From positions 1 to 19,737 of the forward strand of contig JANNQL010000124.1 in assembly GCA_031400755.1 (NCBI GenBank): a DNA stretch of 19,737 nucleotides, in the 5' to 3' direction. Source of the stretch: VMSU01 sp031400755. GTDB lineage: Bacteria > Desulfobacterota > Desulfobulbia > Desulfobulbales > VMSU01. The stretch's first letter is position 1. Each line of letters starts with the position of its first letter. Shown here piece by piece: positions 6,521 to 15,811 of this stretch. The notes beneath the pieces are model-generated. The model ran no database searches. It saw only the letters and a program-made list of their open reading frames with translations, and had not been told where the DNA came from. The position numbers and the translations under genes were made by a program.

Positions 6521-9500
6521 TCAACGGACATCGATTAATTCAAATTGGATATCCGGCAGGTTTGGCACTAGCTTCAAGGTGACCATATATCTTTGCGTTC
6601 CCACCAGGATGTCTGGGATCAACAAATTCGTGCTCCCCTCCTCATAAGCAGCCGTTGTCGGGCCAGCAATCAAACTCACCTGTAGATTCTCGACCCTGAA
6701 TCGTAACGTCGGCTGGGACTGGACAATTACCAGATCAGCAGAAAAGATGCCGTTTGCGGTTTCAATGGTAGGAAGATGGACCCTGTCATTGACAGCATCA
6801 TAAGTCACTGATGCCGCGGCCCCCAAAATTTTTATCGAGGTTCCTGTGCCGCTAAGGGCCACCGTCTTGTTCTCCGCAGGAGCTACGACGTTTACATTAA
6901 GCAAGGCGCTTTGAGTGCCGCCAACCACGGTAGGCTTGAACGTCAGGCTGACGGTGCAATTAGCGCCTGCGGCCAAGGTCGTTCCGCAGGTGTTGGTTTG
7001 GGCGAACTGATTCAGATTTGCGCCACCCAGGCTGATGCTGCTGATCGTTAGCGGTGCGTTGCCGGGATTGCTGACAGTCACGGTCTGCGCTGCGCTGGAC
7101 GCATTGATCAATTGGTAGCCAAACGGCAGTGTTTCCGGTGATACAGCCGGCGGAGGCGTTGTGCCTGTGCCGCTCAAGGAAATCGATTGGCTCAAAGCTG
7201 GGGTTGCGACTTCCACATTAAGCAATGCGCTCTGCGGCCCCATGCTCGTCGGATTGAAAGTCACGCTGACCGTGCAATTCGCCCCTGCCGCCAAGGTCGC
7301 GCCGCAGGTGGTGCTTGGCGTAAACTGGCTCAGATTTGTAATAGACAGGCCGATACTCGTGAAGGTCAGCATTCCGGTCCCGGTGTTGCTCACGGTCACT
7401 GTCTGGGCCGGGCTGGTCGTATTGACTCCCTGGTCTCCAAACGACAGTGTTGACGGGGATGCCGCAGCCACGGGCTTTGCTGCTGGTGCTGGCGGCGGTG
7501 CGGATGCTGGCGGTGGCGGTGGCGGTGGCGGTGGAGGTGGGGCCGCTGCTGTGCCGGTGCCGCTCAGAGCTACCGATTGAGGTGTTGCCGGAGCTGCGAC
7601 ATCCACATTAAGCGTTGCGCCCTGAACGCCAGCCACTGTAGGCGTATACGTCAGGTTGACCGTACAGTTTGCGCCTGCCGCCAAAGTTGCAGTGCAATCG
7701 TTCGTTTGGGCGAACAGAGCAGCATCTGCACCAGTCAGACTGATGCCGTTGATGGTCAAAGGTTGGGTCCCGGTGTTACTCACGGTCACAGTCTGCGCTG
7801 CACTTGCCGTATTGATAACCTGGTTGCCAAACGGCAGTGTTGCCGGGGACACTGCGGCTATCGGCGCACTAATGCCTGTACCGCTCAGGGAGACCAATTC
7901 GTTAGCCGCTGGGGTTGCGACGTTCACGGCAAGCGATGCGCCCTGAAGGCCTACCCCGCCCGCCCCCGTTGGTTTAAACGTTACGCTGACCGTGCAGTTC
8001 GCGCCTGCTGCCAAGGTCGCGCCGCAGGTGTTAGTCTGAGCGAACTGAGTCGGATTTGCGCCACTTAGGCTGATGCTGTTGATCGTCATCGGGGCGGTCC
8101 CGGTGTTGCTGACGTTAACCGTCAGGGCGGTCCCGGTCGTATTGACCATCTGGTCTCCGAACGCCAGTGCGGCTGGGGACACTGTGGTTAACGGCGCTAT
8201 GCCGGTGCCGCTCAGGGTTACCGACTGGGAAGTCCCTGGAGCTGCGACGCTAACATCAAGCGTTGCGGCCCAGGCGCCAGCCAAGGTCGGCGCAAATCTG
8301 ACGTTGACCGTGCAGTTCGCGCCTGCCGCCAAGGTCGCGCCACAGGTGGACGCCCGCATGAACTGACCTGGATCAGTACCGGCCAGACTGATGCTGTTGA
8401 TCGTCAGCGGGCCGCTCCCGGTGTTGCTCACGGTCACTGTCTGAGGCGGTGCGCTGATCGTATTGATCACTTGGTCCCCGAAGGGCAGTGTGGCAACAGA
8501 TAGTGCGGTTACCGGCAAGGTGCCCGTACCGCTCAGGTCTATCGATTGGGAGGTCGCAGGGGCCGCCACATCTACATTAAGCAAGGCGCCGAGTGGGGTG
8601 TCAGCCACGGTCGGCGTAAAGGTGACGCTGACTGTGCAGTTCGTGCCTGCCGCCAAGGTCGCGCCGCAGGTGCTGGTCTGGGCGAAGTGAGTCGGATTTA
8701 AGCCAGCCAAGCCGATGCTGTTGATAGTCATAGCTGCGGTCCCGGTATTGCTCACGTTCACCGTCTGAGCAGCGCTGGCCGTATTGAGCAGTTGATTGCC
8801 AAACGGCAGGATCGCCGGGGACACTGCGGCTACAGGCGCTACGCCAGTATTGCTCAAGGGGATGGACGGGGATGTCGCCGGGGCCGCGACGCTTATATCA
8901 AGCGATGCACTCAGTATTCCCGCCACAATCGGCGTAACGCTGACACTGACGGTGCAGTTGGCGCCTGCCGCCAAGGTCGCGCCACAGGTGTTGGTCTGGG
9001 CGAACTGAGCAGCATCGGCGCCGGTCAGGCCGATAGCGTTGATGGTCATTGACGCGTTGCCGGTGTTGCTCAAAGTCACCGTCTGTAAGGCGCTGGTCGT
9101 ATTGATCAATTGCGCCGCAAACGGCAGTGTCGCCGGGGAGACTGACGCGACCGGCAGGGTGGCCGCGCCCGTGCCGCTCAGGGATACCGACTGTGAAGTG
9201 GCGGGGGCCGCGACGCTCACATCGAGTGCTGCGCTCAGTGGTGTGCCAACCACGGTTGGCGTAATCGTCACGTTGACTGTGCAGTTCGCACCTACGGCCA
9301 AGGTCGTGCCGCAGGTGTTGGTCTGGGCGAACTGCGCGGCATCGGCGCCAGTCAGGCTGATGCCGTTGATGGTCAACGGCCCGTTTCCTGTGTTGCTCAC
9401 CGTCACTGTCTGAGGTGTGCTGGTAATATTGACCACCTGGTTTGCAAATGGCAGTGTTGCCGTGGACACCGCGGCTATCGGCGCTCCTGAGGTGCCTGTA

Positions 9501-12500
9501 CCGCTCAGGGACACCGAGGCGTTAACCGCCGGCGTTGCGACGTTCACCACAAGCGATGCGTTCTGAGTGCCTACCCCTGGCGCCCCGGTCGGGCTAAACG
9601 TCACACTGACCGTGCAGTTTGTCCCAACGGCCAGGGTCTTTGCGTCGCAGGTGTTGGTTTGCGCGAAGTGACTCGGATTTGAGCCAGCCAGGGTGATATT
9701 GTTGATCGCCAGCGGGGCGGTCCCGGTGTTGCTGACGGTCACTGTCTGCGCGGTACCAGTCATATTGATTTCCTGGTTTCCAAACGACAGTGCAGCTGGG
9801 GATACAGTTGTTAAAGGCGCAGTGCCGGTGCCGCTCAGGGAGGCAGACAGGGAAATCCCTGGCGCTGCGATGCTCACATCAAGCGTTGCGGCCAATGTGC
9901 CCGCCACCGTTGGCGCAAATCTGACGTTGACCGTGCAGTTCGCGCCAGCTGCCAAGGTCGCGCCGCAGGTAGAGGTCCGAATGAACTGACTTGGGTCAGT
10001 ACCAGCCAGATTTATGCTGTTGATCGTCAGCGGCCCGGTCCCGGTGTTACTCACGGTCACTGTCTGAGGCGGTGTGCTGATCGTATTGATCAGCTGACTC
10101 CCAAACGACAGTGTGGCAGTGGATAATGAGGTTATCGGCAAGGTCCCCGTACCGCTCAGGCCTACCGATTGAGAAGTCGCCGGGGCAGCCACGGCCACAT
10201 TAAGCAAGGCGCTCAGTGCAGTGTTGGCCACGGTCGGCGTAAAGGTGACGCTGACCGTGCAGGTCGCATTTGCCGCCAAGGTCGCGCCGCAGGTGTTGGT
10301 CTGAGCAAAGTGGGCCGCATTTAGGCCAGCCAAGCCGATGCTGTTGATCGTCATTGGTGCGGTCCCGGTGTTGCTCACGGTCAATGTCTGCGCGGCGCTG
10401 GTCGTATTTACCAATTGGTCCACAAAAGGCAGAGTCGCCGGTGATACTGCGGCTACAGGCGCTATGCCCGTACCACTCAGGGATACCGACTGGGATGTGG
10501 CGGGGGCCGCGACGCCCACATCGAGCGAGGCGCTCAGCGGTGTGTTGGCCACGGTCGGCGTAAAGGTCACGCTGGCCGTACAGTTCGCGCCAGCGGCCAG
10601 GGTCGGGCCACAGGTGGTGGTCTGGCCGAATTGGGCTGCATCGGCGCCACTCAGGCTGAAGCCGCTGATGGTCATTGGCGCGTTGCCGGTGTTGCTCACA
10701 GTCACCGTCTGCACGGCGCTGGTCGTATTGACCAGCTGGGCCGCAAACGTCAGTGTCGCCGGGGAGACTGCCGCCACCGGCAGGGCCGCCGCGCCCGTGC
10801 CGCTCAACGATACCGACTGGGAAATAGCGGGGGCCGCGACGTTCACATCAAGCGAGGCGCTCAGCGGAGTGCCGACCACGGTTGGCGTAACCGTCACGCT
10901 GACCGTGCAGTTAGCACCGGCGGCCAAGGTCGCGCCACAGGTGTTGGTCTGGGCGAACAGAGCGGCATCGGCGCCACTCAGGCTGATGCCGTTGATGGTC
11001 ATTGACGCGCTCCCGGTGTTGGTCACGGTCACCGCCTGAGCTGTGCTGGTTACATTAATTGCTTTGTTGGCAAACGGTACTGTTGTCGGGGACACCGTGG
11101 CGATCGGCCCAAGAATTCCAGTGCCGCTCAAGGCTATTGAACGGGGAGTAGCGGGGGCTGCGACGCTCACATTAAGCAAGGCGCTCTGTGCCGCTGCCAC
11201 GGTTGGCGCAAACGTCACGTTGACCGTGCAGTTCGCCCCGGCGGCCAAGGTCGCGCCGCAGGTTGTGGTCTGAGCAAAACGAGTCGGGTTGGCGCCAGCC
11301 AAGCTGATGCTGTTGATGGTCAGGGGCAGGTTTCCCGGATTGCTCAAGGTCACTGTCTGGGCCGCGCTGGTCGTCGTCATCACTTGGTTGCCAAACGACA
11401 GTGTTGCCGGGGATACCGCTGTTTCCGGGCCATCAATGCCGGCGCCGGTCAGGGACACCGAGGCTCCCGCAACGTTAAGCACTGCGCTCTGGGCTCCCAA
11501 GGCGGTCGGCGTAAACGTCACGTTGATCGAGCAGGAGGCCGCCTGCGCCAGCGGGGCCGTGCAGGTGTTGGTCTGTGCGAAGAGCGTCGGATTTGTCCCG
11601 GCCAGACTGATAGCGCCAACCGTCAATGGCGCGGCCCCTGTGTTTCTGACGGTCACTAACTGCGCCACGCTGGGCGTATTGACTACTTGGTTGCCAAAGG
11701 CCCGTATTGTGGGCTGTACACTGGCGACCGATTGCGTGCCGGTACCGCTCATTGTCAATGACAGCGAAACTCCGGGGTCGGTCTCATTCACTGTGAGGGA
11801 GGCGCTCGCCGCCCCGGTGGCCGTTGGCAGGTAGGTCACAGTCACCGTGCAGGTGGCAGTAGGGGTCAGCGGACCGACAGGGCAGGTGTTAGTCTGGCTG
11901 AACTGCGCCGCTGCCGTTCCGGCAATGGTGATGCCAGTTATCGTGATGTCCGCATTGCCGGTGTTGGTCACCGTCATGACTTGGGGGGTGCTGGGGGCCC
12001 CGACCATTTGACTGCCGAAAGCGAGAGCCGCCGGGCTGAGCCCCATGGCCTTGCCGCTGGAGACTACCAATGTGTCTGACCAGGCCGAGGCAATATCCTT
12101 GGTGGGGTCTGGTTTTGTCAATGAACCGTAATTATTGAAGGCCTGCACTCGATAGAAATACTGACTTCCTGTCGTAGCAGCCGCATCGGTTAGATTAAGC
12201 GTCCCTCCGAAAGCAGTGTTCGGCGTACTGGGGGGCTGGTCCGCAAAGGTGACCAGGTTCTGCGTGAACGCGGCATCAGTCGCGCGTTGGGCGGTAAAGC
12301 CGGTCTCGTTATTGGAGTCGTCTGTCCAGGTAAGCTGGATGCCGGTTGGGGTCCCAGGGCCAGCGACCAGGCCCGAGGGCTTTTGGATAGCAACGGCGAC
12401 GATTGAACGCATCATGTCGTTTTCTTCATGACTGAGAATATGGCAGTGCCAGACGTACTCCCAGCCGAAATTGTACAACTCATTTTGTTGAGGAGAGGCG

Positions 12501-15259
12501 GGCGGGTTGCCGGTCAACGGGTCAGTTTGCGAGAACCCCATGGTGGAGCCCAGTGGCTGCGACGGGTCCAGAGGCCGGATGCTGTCCGGAAGCCGGAAGG
12601 GCACCGTGGGGACAACTGACCTCAAGGCGACGATGGTGTCCTCAAGCGGTGCAATGCGGATAGTGTCCTTCCAGCCCAACTCATTGGCATCGGGCGTTCT
12701 GATGAATCCGTCCCAGCCGACCCGGTTCAGCAGCTGCACATCGAACAGGTGAAAGTGGATGGGGTGGGTATCCACGCCATTATGGGTGATTTTCCATATC
12801 TGTACTTTGCCATTTTCGACGATCTCTGTCGAAGGATCGACATAGTTTTGGAGGACGAAGGTCGCGTTCGTGGCATTGGCCCCTGCTACTTCAAGCCCCA
12901 GTTTGGCGCTCATCCGCCCATAATCATCGAATACTGCGCCCATTTCGTCATGAATGGCCTTTGGATGCATGGGGAAGTTGCTCAGCAAGGTGCCATCAGG
13001 CTGCTGAAAGCTCAAGGCGGTATCTGAGATCCTCGACTGGCCCCAGTTCGGCCAGGTGGCTGGGAATACGGCACCGTTGGTAGTATTGGCGTAGGCGGAA
13101 TTGTAGGCCGTCTGACCGACGATGATCGGCTCTTGCCCCTTCTCAAAAACGCCCGGCTGCCCGGGGGTAGAGGTAAACGCTGCTTGCAGGCCGGCCAGGT
13201 CAAAAGGTGCAGCTACGGGGGAGGCCGCGACCTGGATCTGCATGATCGTCCGGACGTTAGGACCGACGCCGACCGGCGTTGAGGGCGAGCCACCGATATC
13301 GGTCCTGTCCGGATTGCCTGTGTAGTAATCGTAGTGCGGATCAAGGGCCGGGAAGGCCGTTGGCGCGTCGTTATAAAGGATCAGGGTCTTACCGGCATAT
13401 TGTGAAAAATCAACAATGACGTCCGCCCGTTCAGCCGTCCCCAGGATTAGCGTGCCGCCGTTGACATTGCCGACATTGAACATCGTTGGGTCCATGTTCC
13501 AGGTGACCGGCTGGTTGGGCAGCACCACCGGCTGCGGCAGGAAGCCGCCTTCGGTGCCAATCTGGATCCATTCAGGACCAGCGGCAGCGGCATCCGGTAC
13601 CCCCCCTTCTCTGCCGTCTGTGGGCCAGGTCGCCGGGAAGCAACCGGCTGGCGAAGCACCTGCGGTACAGGTGCAATCCGTTGAAAGAGATGCGCCGCAG
13701 TCCGGTCGCGGGGCAGCAGCAACCATCTTGACTTCCGTATTGGTAGCACAGGTCGGGCATGCTGCATTAGTTTGGCTGGCATCGGCCTCATAGAATTGCA
13801 AGTTTAAGAAGCGATCATGGGCGGCATTCAGAATCCGGAAGCGATAGGCCTTGGGCTCTACCGTGACTTTGGGAAAGACCGTGCCGTTAATCATCGGTGT
13901 GTCCAGGAACGCCTCTGCACCCCAGGACGGGTTTGGGGTGCCGGGGATTTGCGGCGGTTGGCAGAAGGCGGACACGGCCGGATCGCAGGCCGGGTCCCAC
14001 AAGGGGTTGTCAATCGGCCCATTCTCGATGCACAGCGGTTTCACTGCTTTGGGAGTAGACCCGCACAACGGCGTCGGTGGCCAGAACCATGGCCCGTAAT
14101 GCCAACGGCCCATGGCATTGACCCCGCTCATGTCGGGGTTATAGGGATTCTGGGCGGGCACGTAGACATGGGGCCACCAGAGGTCGCCATTGACGGCCAT
14201 TCCAGGTTGCGAACCCCAGTTCCAGGTAGGATCTGTGGCGCCGATGGTATTTTCGTCAACAAAGGTCTTGTCTTGAATGACCAGTGGAATCTGATTTGCT
14301 GGGATCAGTCCGGCGCTAAGCAGGTCCTGTTCGGTCTGGTCAGTGATCATATAACCCGCGGCCTCGCCGATATAGACGTTGAGTCGCGTGATCCCCCAGG
14401 AATGGTCATGGTAGAACATCAACCTGGAGCTTTGCTGGTTGGTCCAGTAAAAGGTCTGCGCACCGGGGCCGGGGTCATTGGTCGCGCCAGGTGTCGCGCA
14501 GGTTGTTTGGCCGGCGCATCCGGGTACTGTATTCCCCGATGCATCGAACCACATATCAGGGACATAGGCGACGCTAACGCCCTTGGGGTAGGAGGTCGTT
14601 TCGCCGGCCGGAGTAATCCACTGGTGGGGGGTGCCGTCGCTGATCCATGGGGTACGACCGCCATGCAAATGGAGGGTGGCCCGGTCCTGCGCGAAAGTGC
14701 CGGTAATCGGGGCCATGGGGGCTTTGGTCACCGGATCATAGTCGATTTGGTAGGGCCCGGAACCCATGACAGTCGTATCAACAGGGACGAAAAGATTGCT
14801 GTTCGGGGTAAGGGCATTTTTAAACTTGATGCGCACCGGGCGGTCCTTGGTGGCGATAATCAGCGGCCCCAGATAGTGGAACTTATTGACCGTGGCATCG
14901 GCTGTGTTGGTCTGCCGATAGCCCTGCAGGGTCGTCGGCGGCAGGTCGGAGTGCATCTTCTCAGTGTATTTTCCCAGCTCTATCTCGTAATAATCGGCCC
15001 CCGGATAGGTTGCAGTGTCCGGGATCGCCACCGGGATGTACTGGCCAAGGTTGTTCGCACCGGCAGAAGTCAGCCCCGGCAGGGTGTCGACAAATTTCCT
15101 GAGCGGCGGGCTATTCGCCCAGTTGGGGGTGTAAAAATAATCGGGAGTGCCTCCAGGGTTTGGCATCGGAGTCGCCGCCCAGCCCAGCCCTACCCCCAAG
15201 GAAAGTAATGCTAATGCCATTGTCAGGCTTGCTATAGCCGATGATTGCCGTCTGTTCAT
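6521..15259 (-). CDS. Giant secreted multicopper oxidase with about 16 Hydin-type Ig-like domains
   Basis: This is a 2,912-residue exported protein. The start is the ATG at 15259, with AGGGGG seven bases upstream; an ATG 12 codons earlier lacks a ribosome binding site. Residues 1-29 are a signal peptide; the RR at residues 3-4 is a weak Tat hint only. Residues about 30-960 are a multicopper oxidase with all four copper motifs: HLH (197-199), HDH (284-286), HPIHFH (832-837), and HCHILSH with Met949 (938-949), giving a full type 1/2/3 set. Cys-rich insertions occur near residues 500-541 and elsewhere. A fibronectin-III-like domain follows (about 960-1065), then 16 choice-of-anchor-D/Hydin-like domains of about 107 residues (about 1071-2809). 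Most have a paired Cys signature (TCGATLAAGANCTV). A proline-rich hinge lies between domains 14 and 15 (about 2567-2593). Residues 2827-2912 are the module shared with the monoheme protein. It probably acts at or outside the outer membrane on metals or phenolics; the substrate is unknown. Confidence 0.9.
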   Translation of the reverse strand: MNRRQSSAIASLTMALALLSLGVGLGWAATPMPNPGGTPDYFYTPNWANSPPLRKFVDTLPGLTSAGANNLGQYIPVAIPDTATYPGADYYEIELGKYTEKMHSDLPPTTLQGYRQTNTADATVNKFHYLGPLIIATKDRPVRIKFKNALTPNSNLFVPVDTTVMGSGPYQIDYDPVTKAPMAPITGTFAQDRATLHLHGGRTPWISDGTPHQWITPAGETTSYPKGVSVAYVPDMWFDASGNTVPGCAGQTTCATPGATNDPGPGAQTFYWTNQQSSRLMFYHDHSWGITRLNVYIGEAAGYMITDQTEQDLLSAGLIPANQIPLVIQDKTFVDENTIGATDPTWNWGSQPGMAVNGDLWWPHVYVPAQNPYNPDMSGVNAMGRWHYGPWFWPPTPLCGSTPKAVKPLCIENGPIDNPLWDPACDPAVSAFCQPPQIPGTPNPSWGAEAFLDTPMINGTVFPKVTVEPKAYRFRILNAAHDRFLNLQFYEADASQTNAACPTCATNTEVKMVAAAPRPDCGASLSTDCTCTAGASPAGCFPATWPTDGREGGVPDAAAAGPEWIQIGTEGGFLPQPVVLPNQPVTWNMDPTMFNVGNVNGGTLILGTAERADVIVDFSQYAGKTLILYNDAPTAFPALDPHYDYYTGNPDRTDIGGSPSTPVGVGPNVRTIMQIQVAASPVAAPFDLAGLQAAFTSTPGQPGVFEKGQEPIIVGQTAYNSAYANTTNGAVFPATWPNWGQSRISDTALSFQQPDGTLLSNFPMHPKAIHDEMGAVFDDYGRMSAKLGLEVAGANATNATFVLQNYVDPSTEIVENGKVQIWKITHNGVDTHPIHFHLFDVQLLNRVGWDGFIRTPDANELGWKDTIRIAPLEDTIVALRSVVPTVPFRLPDSIRPLDPSQPLGSTMGFSQTDPLTGNPPASPQQNELYNFGWEYVWHCHILSHEENDMMRSIVAVAIQKPSGLVAGPGTPTGIQLTWTDDSNNETGFTAQRATDAAFTQNLVTFADQPPSTPNTAFGGTLNLTDAAATTGSQYFYRVQAFNNYGSLTKPDPTKDIASAWSDTLVVSSGKAMGLSPAALAFGSQMVGAPSTPQVMTVTNTGNADITITGITIAGTAAAQFSQTNTCPVGPLTPTATCTVTVTYLPTATGAASASLTVNETDPGVSLSLTMSGTGTQSVASVQPTIRAFGNQVVNTPSVAQLVTVRNTGAAPLTVGAISLAGTNPTLFAQTNTCTAPLAQAASCSINVTFTPTALGAQSAVLNVAGASVSLTGAGIDGPETAVSPATLSFGNQVMTTTSAAQTVTLSNPGNLPLTINSISLAGANPTRFAQTTTCGATLAAGANCTVNVTFAPTVAAAQSALLNVSVAAPATPRSIALSGTGILGPIATVSPTTVPFANKAINVTSTAQAVTVTNTGSASMTINGISLSGADAALFAQTNTCGATLAAGANCTVSVTVTPTVVGTPLSASLDVNVAAPAISQSVSLSGTGAAALPVAAVSPATLTFAAQLVNTTSAVQTVTVSNTGNAPMTISGFSLSGADAAQFGQTTTCGPTLAAGANCTASVTFTPTVANTPLSASLDVGVAAPATSQSVSLSGTGIAPVAAVSPATLPFVDQLVNTTSAAQTLTVSNTGTAPMTINSIGLAGLNAAHFAQTNTCGATLAANATCTVSVTFTPTVANTALSALLNVAVAAPATSQSVGLSGTGTLPITSLSTATLSFGSQLINTISTPPQTVTVSNTGTGPLTINSINLAGTDPSQFIRTSTCGATLAAGANCTVNVRFAPTVAGTLAATLDVSIAAPGISLSASLSGTGTAPLTTVSPAALSFGNQEINMTGTAQTVTVSNTGTAPLAINNITLAGSNPSHFAQTNTCDAKTLAVGTNCTVSVTFSPTGAPGVGTQNASLVVNVATPAVNASVSLSGTGTSGAPIAAVSTATLPFANQVVNITSTPQTVTVSNTGNGPLTINGISLTGADAAQFAQTNTCGTTLAVGANCTVNVTITPTVVGTPLSAALDVSVAAPATSQSVSLSGTGAATLPVASVSPATLPFAAQLINTTSALQTVTLSNTGNASMTINAIGLTGADAAQFAQTNTCGATLAAGANCTVSVSVTPIVAGILSASLDISVAAPATSPSIPLSNTGVAPVAAVSPAILPFGNQLLNTASAAQTVNVSNTGTAAMTINSIGLAGLNPTHFAQTSTCGATLAAGTNCTVSVTFTPTVADTPLGALLNVDVAAPATSQSIDLSGTGTLPVTALSVATLPFGDQVINTISAPPQTVTVSNTGSGPLTINSISLAGTDPGQFMRASTCGATLAAGANCTVNVRFAPTLAGAWAATLDVSVAAPGTSQSVTLSGTGIAPLTTVSPAALAFGDQMVNTTGTALTVNVSNTGTAPMTINSISLSGANPTQFAQTNTCGATLAAGANCTVSVTFKPTGAGGVGLQGASLAVNVATPAANELVSLSGTGISAPIAAVSPATLPFGNQVINTASAAQTVTVSNTGTQPLTINGISLTGADAALFAQTNDCTATLAAGANCTVNLTYTPTVAGVQGATLNVDVAAPATPQSVALSGTGTAAAPPPPPPPPPPPASAPPPAPAAKPVAAASPSTLSFGDQGVNTTSPAQTVTVSNTGTGMLTFTSIGLSITNLSQFTPSTTCGATLAAGANCTVSVTFNPTSMGPQSALLNVEVATPALSQSISLSGTGTTPPPAVSPETLPFGYQLINASSAAQTVTVSNPGNAPLTISSISLGGANLNQFAQTNTCGTTLAAGANCTVSLTFKPTVVGGTQSALLNVNVVAPAENKTVALSGTGTSIKILGAAASVTYDAVNDRVHLPTIETANGIFSADLVIVQSQPTLRFRVENLQVSLIAGPTTAAYEEGSTNLLIPDILVGTQRYMVTLKLVPNLPDIQFELIDVR
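6680..6739. repeat. Direct repeat copy 2 (module core in the oxidase gene)
   Basis: This is the partner of the repeat at 6124-6183, in the same orientation and at the same position within the C-terminal module of the multicopper oxidase. The weaker similarity of the flanks (for example the GTCCGGCAG/ATCCGGCAG ends near 5960 and 6548) shows that the whole module, not just this core, is related. Confidence 0.75.
7475..7555 (-). repeat. Proline-rich hinge encoded by a GGTGGC microsatellite
   Basis: On the plus strand, GGTGGC is repeated about four times with flanking GGT/GGA variants. It encodes a run of eleven prolines followed by an Ala/Pro segment. It separates the main stalk (domains 1-14) from the last two domains and the C-terminal module. 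Hexamer slippage would change the hinge length without shifting the frame. Confidence 0.8.
7859..9475 (-). repeat. Five-domain block, copy B (Hydin domains 9-13)
   Basis: This segment and 9476-11101 carry the same five distinct domain types in the same order. Landmarks are displaced by exactly 1,623 bases at two sites checked (8441/10064 and 8091/9714). Idiosyncratic features recur at the same positions, for example an extra Pro (PPQTVTVSNTG) and the CTVNVRFAPT variant in domains 7 and 12. Confidence 0.8.
9476..11101 (-). repeat. Five-domain block, copy A (Hydin domains 4-8)
   Basis: This is the partner block of 7859-9475. Domains 7 and 12 differ at about 20 of 107 residues by eye, a closer match than either shows to its direct neighbours. 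The block therefore duplicated as a unit after the domains had diverged. Domain 8 has small insertions relative to domain 13. Confidence 0.8.
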
Positions 15260-15360
15260 AAGAACCCCCTTGAATACTATTGATGGAATAATCATTTACC
15301 CTCAAGTGCTCCTGTCGTGGATGACTGAATGATTTACCGGTTTTTACCGGCTGCAAAGTT

Positions 15361-15747
15361 TTACTTTGTAGCGTCCTTGCTCTTTTCCTGTTTCTTCTTG
15401 GCGGCCTTTCCGCTCTTTGTAGTGCTCGTGTTCACTGTAGTTTCCTTGCTAATTTCCTGTTCCCTCATGGCTTCCGCTCGCACCTTATTTTCGTACCTTG
15501 CTTTCTCCCGCGCCTGCCAAAACAGTGCGGCCGCAGGTGTGGTCGGCGTACCCTGCCCATTTGTCGCATCCTGCTGCGCCTGTGGGTCATCGGGGGCAAT
15601 ATCCGCAGCAGCGGGGTCTTCCGGTACAATCACTGGCGCCTGGCCAGGCAGGACCTGTAGATGCAAGGGGGCATCGGCGGCATTCACCCCTGCAACAGAC
15701 AAAAACGACAAGAAAATCCAAGCTGCCAAAGTCGATAATCTTTTCAT
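15361..15747 (-). CDS. Small secreted protein with Lys-rich tail, function unknown
   Basis: This is a 128-residue protein. Residues 1-23 are a signal peptide ending VNA or NAA. The mature part begins with a Pro/Asp/Ala-rich stretch (residues 25-70), then a short predicted helix (ALFWQAREKARYENKVRAEA, about 74-93), and ends in a basic Lys/Ser/Thr-rich tail. There are no Cys residues, heme motifs or metal motifs. The start ATG at 15747 follows AAAGGAGG. It lies 64 bases after the FKBP gene and about 100 bases before the oxidase start, so it is probably in the same transcript. I do not recognise the family; a periplasmic accessory to the giant oxidase is only a guess from position. Confidence 0.65.
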   Translation of the reverse strand: MKRLSTLAAWIFLSFLSVAGVNAADAPLHLQVLPGQAPVIVPEDPAAADIAPDDPQAQQDATNGQGTPTTPAAALFWQAREKARYENKVRAEAMREQEISKETTVNTSTTKSGKAAKKKQEKSKDATK

Positions 15748-15811
15748 AACGCCTTTCCTCCTTTCAGTTTATAAGGTTCGCTTTCCTATTTTTTTTTCTA
15801 ATCCTTGCCAA

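Larger units (their letters stand above)
6832..12050 (-). repeat. Tandem array of about 16 Hydin/choice-of-anchor-D domain repeats
   Basis: About 5.2 kb of the oxidase gene is a tandem repeat with a unit of roughly 320-330 bases. Each unit encodes a domain that opens with VSPATLPFGNQ-like residues, continues with QTVTVSNTG, LTINSISLAG and FAQTNTCGATLAAGANCTV, and ends SVSLSGTG. I count 16 units. The first two (nearest the oxidase) and the fifteenth are the most divergent; units 3-14 are close relatives. The DNA is repetitive enough to recombine or to be mis-assembled. Confidence 0.9.

Noticed and set aside
10338..11039. Plus-strand open frame of 233 codons opposite the Hydin array, and several similar shorter ones
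   Set aside because: They repeat with the array because the complementary strand of the repeat happens to lack stops. No ribosome binding sites or domains support them.
6832..12050. Regular repeats considered as a CRISPR array or satellite
   Set aside because: The period is about 320 bases and the repeats stay in one reading frame encoding Ig-like domains. There are no short repeats separated by unique spacers.
13817..15208. Long open frame of 463 codons on the plus strand, opposite the oxidase domain
   Set aside because: It lies entirely antisense to a well-supported multicopper oxidase, and its translation is rich in Arg, Gly and Pro with no recognisable domain.
15260..15295. Upstream ATG extending the giant oxidase by 12 residues
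   Set aside because: The extension would contain the AGGGGG ribosome binding site of the ATG at 15259 and would put extra residues before a normal signal peptide.
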